Source: Lampropedia aestuarii (GTDB taxonomy: Bacteria > Pseudomonadota > Gammaproteobacteria > Burkholderiales > Burkholderiaceae_C). Taken from it: a stretch of DNA of 64,000 nucleotides. The notes beneath the pieces are model-generated. The model made no database searches. It was not told where the DNA came from and worked only from the letters and a program-made list of their open reading frames with translations. Location: NCBI RefSeq assembly GCF_004803635.1, contig NZ_SSWX01000008.1, positions 1 through 64,000 of the forward strand. The letters are read 5' to 3'. A program made the position numbers and the translations under genes. How positions within the stretch are numbered: position 1 is the first letter of the stretch; every line of letters starts with the position of its first letter. This document shows, piece after piece, positions 57,115 to 64,000 of this stretch.

Positions 57115-58188
57115 ATGACACCGGTTGAAACGGCTGGGCCGTCGCGCAACCAACTCGAGCCTTCGGCGCTGATCCGGCTGTTTGCCGTGCATCCGCCCGA
57201 GGGCTTTGTCGTGCATGCCGACTGGCCGGCAGTGGCCTTCACCGCGCCATTTGACCTGCTGACCACGGCCGATGACGCGCTCAAGCAAACCCTGCACAAA
57301 CTACCCGGTGGTGCTTGGCTCAGCAAGCGGCTCACACTGACCACCGATTTTGTCGGCACCACGGTGACCGAATACGCGGTGCTACCAGCAACGCCCAGCG
57401 CGCAGCAATTGGCTGCGCAACTGCGCCAGCGTGCTGGCCAGCGCATGCTGACCATCGTCAAGGATTTGCCGCAGGACTCGCCGCTGCTGCCACCGGCCGA
57501 CAATGAGGCCGCCAAAACACTGGCCCAAGCCTTGTCTGCGGCAGGTTTTTTGCTGGTCGAAGGCCAGGCGCTGGCCTATGTGCCGATTGACTTTTCCAGC
57601 ATCGACGAGTATCTGGGGCGGCTGTCCAAAAGCCGCCGCCAAAACCTGCGCCGCAAGCTCAAAAGCCGCGCGCAAATGGTGATTGAGCGCATCCCCACCG
57701 GCGAGGCCTTCGCCAGCGATGCGCAAGTCGACGCCTACTACGCCCTGTTCGAGGCGGTCTACGCACAAAGCGAGATCCACTTCGACAAACTCACGCGCAG
57801 TTTTTTTGCCGCCCTGCTACGCGATGCCAGCAACCACGGCATCGTGTTCGAGTACCGCGCAGAGGACACCGGCGCCTTGCTGGGCTGGAACCTGTGCTTT
57901 GAACATGAAGGCCGACTGATCGACAAATACATTGGCCTGGCCTACCCGCAGGCACGCGAAGTGAACCTGTACTTTGTCAGCTGGCTGGTCAATCTGGAGT
58001 ACGCCATCGAGCGCGGCCTAAGCCACTACGTGGCCGGCTGGACCGACCCCGAGGTCAAGGCCCAGCTGGGCGCCAGCTTCACCTTCACGCTGCATGCGGT
58101 ATTCATCCGCAACCCGCTGCTGCGCGCATTGGGCAAACGCTTTGCCAGCCATTTCGAGAGCGACAAGCAATGGAGCGAGCAAACATGA
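57115..58188 (+). CDS. GNAT/FemAB-like N-acyltransferase
   Basis: The 357-residue protein has the C-terminal FemAB-like acetyltransferase fold: LGRLSKSRRQNLRRKLKSRAQ near residue 165, RSFFAALLRDA near 225, and the GWNLCFEHEGRLIDKYIGLAYPQ core near 260, followed by NLYFVSWLVNLEYAIERGL. Proteins of this group join acyl or amino-acyl groups to amines or peptides. The N-terminal part is not recognised. It follows the aminotransferase by ten bases and its stop overlaps the next start (ATGA). Acyl donor and acceptor are unknown. Confidence 0.75.
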   Translation: MTPVETAGPSRNQLEPSALIRLFAVHPPEGFVVHADWPAVAFTAPFDLLTTADDALKQTLHKLPGGAWLSKRLTLTTDFVGTTVTEYAVLPATPSAQQLAAQLRQRAGQRMLTIVKDLPQDSPLLPPADNEAAKTLAQALSAAGFLLVEGQALAYVPIDFSSIDEYLGRLSKSRRQNLRRKLKSRAQMVIERIPTGEAFASDAQVDAYYALFEAVYAQSEIHFDKLTRSFFAALLRDASNHGIVFEYRAEDTGALLGWNLCFEHEGRLIDKYIGLAYPQAREVNLYFVSWLVNLEYAIERGLSHYVAGWTDPEVKAQLGASFTFTLHAVFIRNPLLRALGKRFASHFESDKQWSEQT

Positions 58189-59078
58189 TGCGCCCGTTGG
58201 TGCTGGATGTGGACCAGTCCGTTGGCCCACTGCCCAATGAACTGCGCCTGTCGCTCACCGAATGGCAAGAAGGCATTCGCTTTGGCTCGTCACTGGCGCG
58301 CTACCGGCGCTTTAGCGACCATGTGGCAGCGCAGCTGCCTGCGCAGTACGGCACGGCCTGGATGGGCAGCGGCGATTTCCACCACCTGTCGTGGCTGTTG
58401 ATTGAGCGCTGCATTGCACAAGGGGGCTACTCGGCAGCCAAGCCGCTGCGTATCGTGGTGCTGGACAACCACCCGGACAATATGCGCTTTCCCTGGGGCG
58501 TGCATTGCGGCTCCTGGGTGCGGCGCGTGGCCCTACACCCGGCGGTCTCGCATGTGCATGTTGCAGGCATCACCTCCAGCGACATTGGCGCAGGTCACGC
58601 CTGGGAAAACTATTTGGCCCCCCTGCGCCAAGGCAAGCTCAGTTACTGGAGCTGCGGCGTAGACACCGGCTGGAGCCGTTGGGTGCAGGCGCAGTCGGCA
58701 TTTCGCAATTTTGACAGCGTCAGCGCACTGGCCAAGGCGCTAGGCCGCCTGCTGGCAACCGAACACCAGCCGACCTACCTCAGCATCGACAAGGATGTGT
58801 TCGCAGCCGATGTGGTCACAACCAACTGGGACCAAGGCCAGATGCGCGAGCAAGAAGGCATGGCCATCATCGCTGCGCTGCAAGGCCAATTGGTGGGCAG
58901 TGACATCACCGGCGATATCTCGTCATGGCGCTATGCCGCTTGGTGGAAACGGCTGATGAGCGCAGGCGACGGGCAAGACACCAGCGTGGATACCCAGACA
59001 CTGGCACACGCCCAAGTCGGCCAGCATGCGCTGAACCAGCGGCTATTGCAGGCCTTAGCATCCAGTCAGATCGCTTAA
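58185..59078 (+). CDS. Arginase-fold metal-dependent hydrolase-like protein
   Basis: The ATG at 58185 overlaps the previous stop and gives 297 residues. The arginase-type metal ligands are all found: His in GDFHH (63-67), Asp94, His96 and Asp98 in DNHPDN, and Asp202 and Asp204 in SIDKD. The spacing fits the arginase/agmatinase superfamily, but the surrounding motifs (GGDH and DAHxD) are altered, so this is a diverged branch. It may cleave an amidine, guanidine or amide made by the neighbouring aminotransferase and acyltransferase. A stretch of 10 bases separates it from the convergent DegT gene. Confidence 0.72.
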   Translation: MMRPLVLDVDQSVGPLPNELRLSLTEWQEGIRFGSSLARYRRFSDHVAAQLPAQYGTAWMGSGDFHHLSWLLIERCIAQGGYSAAKPLRIVVLDNHPDNMRFPWGVHCGSWVRRVALHPAVSHVHVAGITSSDIGAGHAWENYLAPLRQGKLSYWSCGVDTGWSRWVQAQSAFRNFDSVSALAKALGRLLATEHQPTYLSIDKDVFAADVVTTNWDQGQMREQEGMAIIAALQGQLVGSDITGDISSWRYAAWWKRLMSAGDGQDTSVDTQTLAHAQVGQHALNQRLLQALASSQIA

Positions 59079-59088
59079 GCGGGCGCGC

Positions 59089-60318
59089 TCAAGCCCTCTG
59101 CGTGAACTGCTGCAAGGCCTGCAGCAAGTCGGCAAACTGCGCATCGCTGAGCCAGGCGCTATTGCTCACCGCAACCAGTCGCTGCGCCCAATCGCGCGCC
59201 TGCCAGGCCGCATCGTGCCGGGCCGCGCCCAGCAATGGCGCATACTGCGCATAGTCGGGCAGCACATGCACAAACGGCAAGGACAAGCCCCAGCCCGAAG
59301 CCCAGTGCGACTGCATCAACGCATCGCGCATGGCCTGGTTGGGCATGCGCAGCGCGATCACTGGCCAAATGCCTTGTGCCTGTGCCGCGGCATCACCAAC
59401 GACCTCAATACCCGGCAAAGCCGCCAGCTGCGCGCTGCGGCGCAGCGCCTGCTGCTCGGCTGCCTGCCAATGCGCGGCAAGCCGTGCCAGGGCCCGAACG
59501 CCCACACGGCGGCGCCAGGCCCCCAATGTGTGCTGTGGAATCTGGGCGTCAAAATCATCGCCTGCGGCCTCGATCCAGTCGGCACGCGCCAGGCTCTTGC
59601 GCAGCGGCGCGCCATAAACCGCATCCATGGTCGCAGGGCGGAACAAGGCCGCATAGCCCAGCAACTCGGCACTGCGGCGGCATTCCCACCAGCGGCTCAC
59701 CCGCACCGTAGCCTGGTGCGTGGCACGCAGCGCCGCCAGCATCGCAGCATCACGCGCGACCAGTACGCCGCCTTCATAGGTCGTCAAGCCTTTGCCAACG
59801 GCCATGCTGAACAGGCCCACATCGCCTTGTAAACCAACGCTGTGGCCGTTGACCCGCGCGCCCAAGGCTTGCGCCGCATCTTCAATCACGTATGCGCCCA
59901 CAGCCTGCGCGCAATGCCGCGCCAGCGCCACATCGGCGACGCGTCCGGCCAAATGCGTGGGCAGCACCGCCAGCGTCTGCGCACTCAGCAGGCCACGCAG
60001 CGCGTCTGCATCCATATCCAGGCTGTCTTGGGCCAAATCACACAAGCGAATTTGCAGCCCACATTGCGCCACGGCCATGGCCACCAGCGGACAGGTATAA
60101 GCGGGCACAATGACTTCGCCGCGCGTGGGCTGCAGTTGCTGCAGCGTGCGCAAGGCCACCATCAGCGCCGACGTGCCAGAGCATTCCAGCAGCACGCCCG
60201 GCACGCCCAACCAGGCGGCCAGCGCGCGATCCAACTGGGCATCGCCCCAAGGCCATAGGTCGCGCCATTGCAAAGGCAGGCCTGCTGTAGGTGGGGTTGT
60301 GATACGGGCAGAAGTCAT
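59089..60318 (-). CDS. DegT/DnrJ/EryC1/StrS-family aminotransferase
   Basis: The ATG at 60318 gives 409 residues of a PLP aminotransferase: VIVPAYTCPLVAMAV near residue 80, THLAGRVADV near 130, EDAAQALGARVNG near 155, and the PLP lysine in FSMAVGKGLTTYEGG near 185. Such enzymes usually aminate keto-sugars but also act on other aldehydes and ketones. It is the last gene of a minus-strand operon and faces the class III aminotransferase operon. Upstream extension to 60465 is not conserved. The usual sugar epimerase or dehydrase partners are absent. Confidence 0.85.
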   Translation of the reverse strand: MTSARITTPPTAGLPLQWRDLWPWGDAQLDRALAAWLGVPGVLLECSGTSALMVALRTLQQLQPTRGEVIVPAYTCPLVAMAVAQCGLQIRLCDLAQDSLDMDADALRGLLSAQTLAVLPTHLAGRVADVALARHCAQAVGAYVIEDAAQALGARVNGHSVGLQGDVGLFSMAVGKGLTTYEGGVLVARDAAMLAALRATHQATVRVSRWWECRRSAELLGYAALFRPATMDAVYGAPLRKSLARADWIEAAGDDFDAQIPQHTLGAWRRRVGVRALARLAAHWQAAEQQALRRSAQLAALPGIEVVGDAAAQAQGIWPVIALRMPNQAMRDALMQSHWASGWGLSLPFVHVLPDYAQYAPLLGAARHDAAWQARDWAQRLVAVSNSAWLSDAQFADLLQALQQFTQRA

Positions 60319-60373
60319 GCAGGGATTGTCGCACTGTGGTGCAGGCGGGCCAGGCCGCCGGCATGAAACCCTG

Positions 60374-60829
60374 TTAGCGGGCAGACTCAGCGAGCTGGGC
60401 TGCGCTGGCGCTGGTAGAGCCAGCGCCAGCATGGCCAATGGCCTCGCCCTGCTCGTCGCTGTCATCGGTCTCGCTCAGCGCCAGGCAGGCAATACCGGCC
60501 ATGATGAACAAGCAGCCGACCACTTGCGGCCAACCAATGTCTTCGCTAAACAAATAGTGCGAGACCACCAGCACCGAGATAATTTCCAAGTGCGAGGCGG
60601 CAAAGGCCGGGCCAATCGGCGCGCGCTTGAGCAGACTCATCCAGGTGAAGAACGCGCCGATGTAGCCAACAAAAGCGCCATAAATCCACGGCTGGCTGAA
60701 CACCCGCCACAGCCACGCCGCCGAAAATTCCAGCGGCAGTGCGGCGTCGCCCGCCATCTTGAAGCTGATCTGGGCCAGTGTGTCAAAAGCCATCAGCACC
60801 AAAAAGCCGATGATGTAGAAACGTCTCAT
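60374..60829 (-). CDS. Small EamA/SMR-type membrane transporter, partner 2
   Basis: The 151-residue protein has four membrane helices (GFLVLMAFDTLAQISFK, WIYGAFVGYIGAFFTWM, AASHLEIISVLVVSHYLF and VVGCLFIMAGIACLAL), as in half-sized EamA/EmrE-like carriers. The C terminus is extended by an acidic and Ala/Ser-rich tail. The gene lies four bases after its partner, so the two may form a heterodimer. Small multidrug-type pairs export amines, polyamines or lipid-linked sugars. The actual cargo is unknown. Confidence 0.8.
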   Translation of the reverse strand: MRRFYIIGFLVLMAFDTLAQISFKMAGDAALPLEFSAAWLWRVFSQPWIYGAFVGYIGAFFTWMSLLKRAPIGPAFAASHLEIISVLVVSHYLFSEDIGWPQVVGCLFIMAGIACLALSETDDSDEQGEAIGHAGAGSTSASAAQLAESAR

Positions 60830-60833
60830 CGCA

Positions 60834-61208
60834 TCAGCCTTTCAGTCCCACTACGGCCACGCCAATCGACACCAAAATGATGCCGGCCACGCGCAGCGGC
60901 GCGAGTTTTTCCTTGAAGAAAATGCGCCCGGCGATCATGATCGCGACGATATTGATCGAGCCCAGCAGCACGCCGTCGGACAGCGGCACCAGCGATAAAA
61001 ACGCCAGCCAGGCCACAAACTCAACGATGTAGCACACCCCACCAATCCAGATCCAGGGTCTGGCCAGCATGAAGCGCCAGCGCGCCATGCCATCCAAGGC
61101 CAGCGGCGGCTCGCTGGCAGCGGCCTTGAACGCCAGCTGGCCGCCACTGTCGACCAGCACATTGAGCACCCACAGCGTGATGACCAGTGGAGACAAATCA
61201 CTTCCCAT
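60834..61208 (-). CDS. Small EamA/SMR-type membrane transporter, partner 1
   Basis: The 124-residue protein has four membrane helices (VITLWVLNVLVDSGGQLAFK, WIGGVCYIVEFVAWLAFLSL, LLGSINIVAIMIAGRIFF and VAGIILVSIGVAVVGL). The glutamate in the second helix (YIVEFVAW) is at a different place from the EmrE Glu14. The start overlaps the end of the hydrolase gene by 11 bases, and the second partner follows by four bases. Pairing suggests one heterodimeric flippase or exporter serving the cluster. Confidence 0.8.
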   Translation of the reverse strand: MGSDLSPLVITLWVLNVLVDSGGQLAFKAAASEPPLALDGMARWRFMLARPWIWIGGVCYIVEFVAWLAFLSLVPLSDGVLLGSINIVAIMIAGRIFFKEKLAPLRVAGIILVSIGVAVVGLKG

Positions 61209-62145
61209 GCGGCGCTACCTCACTCTGAATGCCCGCAATGCGCGCCACAAACGCGTTGACACGCGCAATCACCGTGCGGCGTTCGCGGTCAATCGTGATC
61301 ATGTGGTAGCTGTTGTCCAGCAGCACCAGCTCGACCGGTGCGTGCACAGCGCCGCGCTGGATGGCGTAGGCGTTGGCGACCGAAGAGATATCGTCTTCTT
61401 TCGCATGGATCACCAAACACGGCGCGCGCAGATCGCGCAAATGCGCCTTCACTTGCGCAGACAGGCGGTGCAGCTCAATCACCGACCACCATGGGTTGCC
61501 AGGTAGGCCAGCGGCTGCACTGTCGCCACTGTGCATTTGCTCAACAATGCGCGCGCGCAGTGCCTCGTCCTTGATGCCGTAAGGCGGCGCCTCCATGAAA
61601 ACACTTGTGCGACCAATGCCCAGCCAGCGGAACAAGGGCAGCAAAAACGACAATTTGGTGTAGCGCGGCATGCTCCAGCCGTCGTAGCGGAATGTGGTGG
61701 ACAGCGCTGCCACACCGGCCACCTGGCCCGGTTGCGATTGGGCCACGGCCAGCGACAGCAAAGCGCCCATCGACAGTCCGCCAACCACCACGCGGTCGAC
61801 CTGCTGGGCAAAACGCGCCAGGCCCGACTCGACGCTGGCGAGCCAATCGCGCCAGCTCACTTGCACCAAATCATCCATCGTGCCGCAATGACCGGCCAGT
61901 TGCACCGCATACACGCTAAAGCCCTGGCGGTTCAGCCCCTTGGCCAGCACGCGCATTTCGGCCGGCGTGCCAGTCAGACCATGCACCAGCAGCACACCGG
62001 TGCGCGCCGCAGGTCCAAAGCCCGGCATGACAAATTCGTGCTCGGTCACGCACAGCGCCTCCAGCGCTTGTGCATCAATGCCACTGCCCTGTGCATCCCC
62101 AGCTGCACTGCTGCGCTGGAGCTCGAATCCACTCTCAACCTTCAT
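61198..62145 (-). CDS. Alpha/beta hydrolase, carboxylesterase (Est30)-like
   Basis: The 315-residue protein has the oxyanion HG motif LVHGLTGTPAEM near residue 55, the nucleophile elbow GLSMG near 123, an acidic residue in HAKEDDISS near 250 and His in NSYHMITID near 280. The Est30/carboxylesterase group acts on medium-chain esters or monoacylglycerols. It overlaps the HAD gene by ATGA and the transporter gene by 11 bases, so it is inside the operon. Possible roles are removal of an acyl group or transfer of the product. Confidence 0.85.
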   Translation of the reverse strand: MKVESGFELQRSSAAGDAQGSGIDAQALEALCVTEHEFVMPGFGPAARTGVLLVHGLTGTPAEMRVLAKGLNRQGFSVYAVQLAGHCGTMDDLVQVSWRDWLASVESGLARFAQQVDRVVVGGLSMGALLSLAVAQSQPGQVAGVAALSTTFRYDGWSMPRYTKLSFLLPLFRWLGIGRTSVFMEAPPYGIKDEALRARIVEQMHSGDSAAAGLPGNPWWSVIELHRLSAQVKAHLRDLRAPCLVIHAKEDDISSVANAYAIQRGAVHAPVELVLLDNSYHMITIDRERRTVIARVNAFVARIAGIQSEVAPHGK

Positions 62146-62840
62146 GCCAGCGCCTCGTGGCCCAGCACGACTTTGTCCAGCAACGCAGTGGCTGCTTCAA
62201 AATTCGTGAACGGCGCATGCGCAATGCCCTGCTGCTCGCAATACGCGATCAGCTTGTACTTGGCCAGCACAAAATCGGCCTTGTGAGAGACACAGAAATC
62301 CGAGGTGCTGTCGCCCACATACAGCACGCGGCCATGCACAGCCTGCTGCTCGGCCAGGCGCTCGCACTTGCAGTTGCCACTGGCACGTGTGCAACGTGCA
62401 CTGGCCCACGGCGACTCCAGGCGCCAGCGGCGCTCACTGACTTGCACCAAGTGGTTGGCAATCACCTCCAGATGGCCCAGGCCATGGCGTTCCAACACAT
62501 GGCGAATCGCGTAATCGATGCCGTCGCTGACCACCTGCACCTGCATGCCATGCGCGGCAGCGGCGGCCACAAAGCCGGCAAAACCGGGATCGATCTCCAG
62601 CGTGTCCAGCAGCGCCTGCAATTGCGCCTCGTTCATGTCCAGCAGCGCGACCTGGCCCTTCATGCACTCGCGCGAGCCAATCTCGCCGCGCTCCCATTGC
62701 TCTTCAAGCTCAACCCAGCCGGGCAAGCCAAAGCGCGTAAGCAGGGTGTCGGTCACGTCGAGCACGCTGATCGTGCCGTCAAAATCCGATTGCACCATCC
62801 AGCCTGGAGCCACAGGCAACAGTGGGGTTGGCTCATTCAT
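62142..62840 (-). CDS. HAD-family phosphatase, MtnX/SerB-like
   Basis: The 232-residue protein has the HAD nucleophile motif SDFDGTISVLD near residue 18, motif II VVSDG near 103 and motif III/IV YVGDSTSDFCVSHKAD near 175. It has the small cap and spacing of the MtnX/phosphoserine phosphatase branch that removes phosphate from a small metabolite. It overlaps both neighbours (8 bases with the HlyD gene, 4 with the hydrolase gene). It probably dephosphorylates a pathway intermediate; the substrate is unknown. Confidence 0.87.
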   Translation of the reverse strand: MNEPTPLLPVAPGWMVQSDFDGTISVLDVTDTLLTRFGLPGWVELEEQWERGEIGSRECMKGQVALLDMNEAQLQALLDTLEIDPGFAGFVAAAAAHGMQVQVVSDGIDYAIRHVLERHGLGHLEVIANHLVQVSERRWRLESPWASARCTRASGNCKCERLAEQQAVHGRVLYVGDSTSDFCVSHKADFVLAKYKLIAYCEQQGIAHAPFTNFEAATALLDKVVLGHEALA

Positions 62841-63795
62841 AAAAAGTCACTCTCACGTTCTGCCCCACGCGCGCATTCGCCGGGGGCTGGTCAAACGCCA
62901 GCACGCTTTCAACAATGCGCACCGGGCCGCGTTGGGTATCGTCTTGCAAATTGGCCGGGCCATAGACTGGGCTGATGCGCAGCACCCTGGCCTCGGGCAG
63001 AGCAGCCGCCGCCGAGCTGGCGGCATCGCCATCGATCACGACAGTGGCACGCATGCCCTCGCGCACGGCACTGACATAGCTTTCATTGAGCTCGGCCCGC
63101 ACAATCAAGGGTTTATGCGGCAGCAGTGTGACCACTGGCTGCGCTGGGCTGACCTGGCTGCCCGCATGCGTGGCCACGTGCACCACCGTGCCCGCCTCAG
63201 GCGCGCGCAGCTCCAGGCGTTTTTGCAAGGCGCGCAGCTGCTCCATTCTGGCTTGCGCGACTTTGGCTTCGGCCTTGGCCAGACTGGCTTCGGCTTCGGC
63301 ATCGCGCAGTTGCTGCGCGGCTTCGTCCACACTGCGCGCATCGGCCGCACCTTCTTGCGCGGCCGTTTGCCAGCGCGTGAGCATGGCTTTGAGTGGCTCA
63401 ACACGCGCAGCTTTGGCCTTTTCACGTGCCTGGGCCAATTGCCATTCAGACTCGGCCACGCTCAGGTCTGCGCGCGAGATGTCATCGGCCAGGCGCAGCA
63501 GCACCTGCTCGCGCTGCACGCTTTGGCCATCCTTGACAGCCAGCTCCTGCACCAGGCCATCGACACTGGGGGCCAGCTCAATCAGGCCGCCTTCGACTTC
63601 AATTTTGCCGCGTGCGATGGCCACCGGGGCCTGGCTTTGCTGTGTGCTGGAGGCAGTTTGCGCCGCAGCAGCCGCTGGTGCCGCGGTAGCCGCCTCGGCC
63701 TTGTCAGAGGGCGAGCAGCCAGCCAATAGCGCGGCGGCCGCCACCAGCGCGATCGCACTGCCGATGGGTGTTGACAGCTTGTGGGACTGGTTCAT
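62833..63795 (-). CDS. HlyD-family periplasmic adaptor lipoprotein (DevB-like)
   Basis: The 320-residue protein has a lipoprotein signal (ALLAGC, lipidated Cys near 27). An Ala-rich linker follows, then a biotinyl-lipoyl-like piece (GKIEVEGGLIELAPSVDGLVQ), a long alpha-helical hairpin with coiled coil (about 110-195), and the second lipoyl half (LELRAPEAGTVVHVATH). This architecture matches adaptor proteins that join an ABC exporter to the outer envelope. Its start overlaps the stop of an ABC ATPase gene by ATGA, so the pair belongs to one exporter, as in DevBCA systems. Confidence 0.88.
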   Translation of the reverse strand: MNQSHKLSTPIGSAIALVAAAALLAGCSPSDKAEAATAAPAAAAAQTASSTQQSQAPVAIARGKIEVEGGLIELAPSVDGLVQELAVKDGQSVQREQVLLRLADDISRADLSVAESEWQLAQAREKAKAARVEPLKAMLTRWQTAAQEGAADARSVDEAAQQLRDAEAEASLAKAEAKVAQARMEQLRALQKRLELRAPEAGTVVHVATHAGSQVSPAQPVVTLLPHKPLIVRAELNESYVSAVREGMRATVVIDGDAASSAAAALPEARVLRISPVYGPANLQDDTQRGPVRIVESVLAFDQPPANARVGQNVRVTFYE

Positions 63796-64000
63796 TGCAT
63801 ATTTCCTTGGTCATTGCCCTGCGCAGCGCTTTGGCGCCAGTCGTTGCGAATCGCGCCATCTTCCATGCTCAGCACGCGATCGGCATGGCGCACCAGCCGC
63901 GGGTCATGGCTCACGCACAGCACGGTTGTGCCATGGCCGCGTGCGGCGCGGTGCAAGATATCGATGACACGCTGGCCGCTTTCGGCATCGAGCGCGCTGG
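63792..64000 (-). CDS. ABC exporter ATP-binding protein, C-terminal end (cut by window edge)
   Basis: The 68 readable residues begin with the D-loop SALDAESGQ, then the H-loop VLCVSHDPRLVRHADRVL and an ending GAIRNDWRQS. This is the last part of an ABC ATPase of the DevA/LolD/MacB type, transcribed toward the HlyD gene, whose start overlaps its stop. The Walker A and signature motifs lie beyond the window. A permease gene should lie further upstream, outside the window. Confidence 0.85.
   Translation of the reverse strand, partial: SALDAESGQRVIDILHRAARGHGTTVLCVSHDPRLVRHADRVLSMEDGAIRNDWRQSAAQGNDQGNMQ

Overview
The window looks like chromosomal DNA of a Burkholderiales betaproteobacterium, most likely family Comamonadaceae. 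The grounds are the GC-rich, uniform codon use, the protein variants (class III aminotransferase/DevBA-type cluster, MHS symporter, PutA without the N-terminal DNA-binding domain but with a divergent Lrp-type regulator, minor pilin operon fimT-pilVWXY1-pilE) and the small intergenic palindromes. No rRNA, tRNA, CRISPR array, prophage or insertion sequence was recognised. The genus cannot be fixed from the sequence alone.

Layout. 0.5-2.3 kb: a MarC-family membrane protein and argC on the minus strand. 2.4-4.8 kb: sucCD (succinyl-CoA synthetase) behind a structured leader. 5.2-9.9 kb: uvrA and purB, the latter probably read from a nearly leaderless mRNA. 10.0-11.2 kb: a yybP-ykoY type manganese riboswitch and terC. 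11.4-13.7 kb: a sulfide/persulfide response locus, with a divergent metallo-beta-lactamase dioxygenase (blh-like), a BigR-type ArsR repressor with its redox cysteine pair, and a two-part YeeE/YedE transporter. 13.7-18.6 kb: a DUF599-like membrane protein, a His-rich secreted protein, an SDR, an MdtD-like MFS pump and a small methyltransferase. 18.6-23.6 kb: valS, a cold-shock-like/DUF1294 protein, a PIN protein and a histidine phosphatase.

23.9-29.2 kb: a complete binding-protein-dependent ABC importer (binding protein, fused double permease, ATPase) followed by a LysR regulator. 29.2-31.4 kb: an IclR regulator and an unusual reading frame that joins most of an SDR to most of a YitT-like membrane protein. 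31.5-38.3 kb: the type IV pilus minor pilin/PilY1 operon. 38.5-47.7 kb: acyl-CoA and amino-acid catabolism (3-hydroxyisobutyryl-CoA hydrolase-like protein, MHS symporter plus ornithine cyclodeaminase-family enzyme with a divergent GntR regulator, and putA with a divergent Lrp regulator). 47.7-49.3 kb: a secreted protein of unknown function with an internal duplication. 49.8-55.4 kb: a two-component system divergent from a DsbD/TlpA-like/DsbG thiol-disulfide operon.

55.7-64.0 kb: the least explained part, a convergent two-operon cluster. It encodes a class III aminotransferase, a FemAB/GNAT-like protein and an arginase-fold enzyme on the plus strand, against a DegT aminotransferase, two paired small EamA/SMR transporters, a carboxylesterase-like hydrolase, a HAD phosphatase, a HlyD-type lipoprotein and an ABC ATPase cut by the window edge. 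It reads like a pathway that makes and exports a small amine-containing or lipid-linked product. A second recurrent theme is a palindromic intergenic repeat that sits directly on the stop codons of at least six genes.
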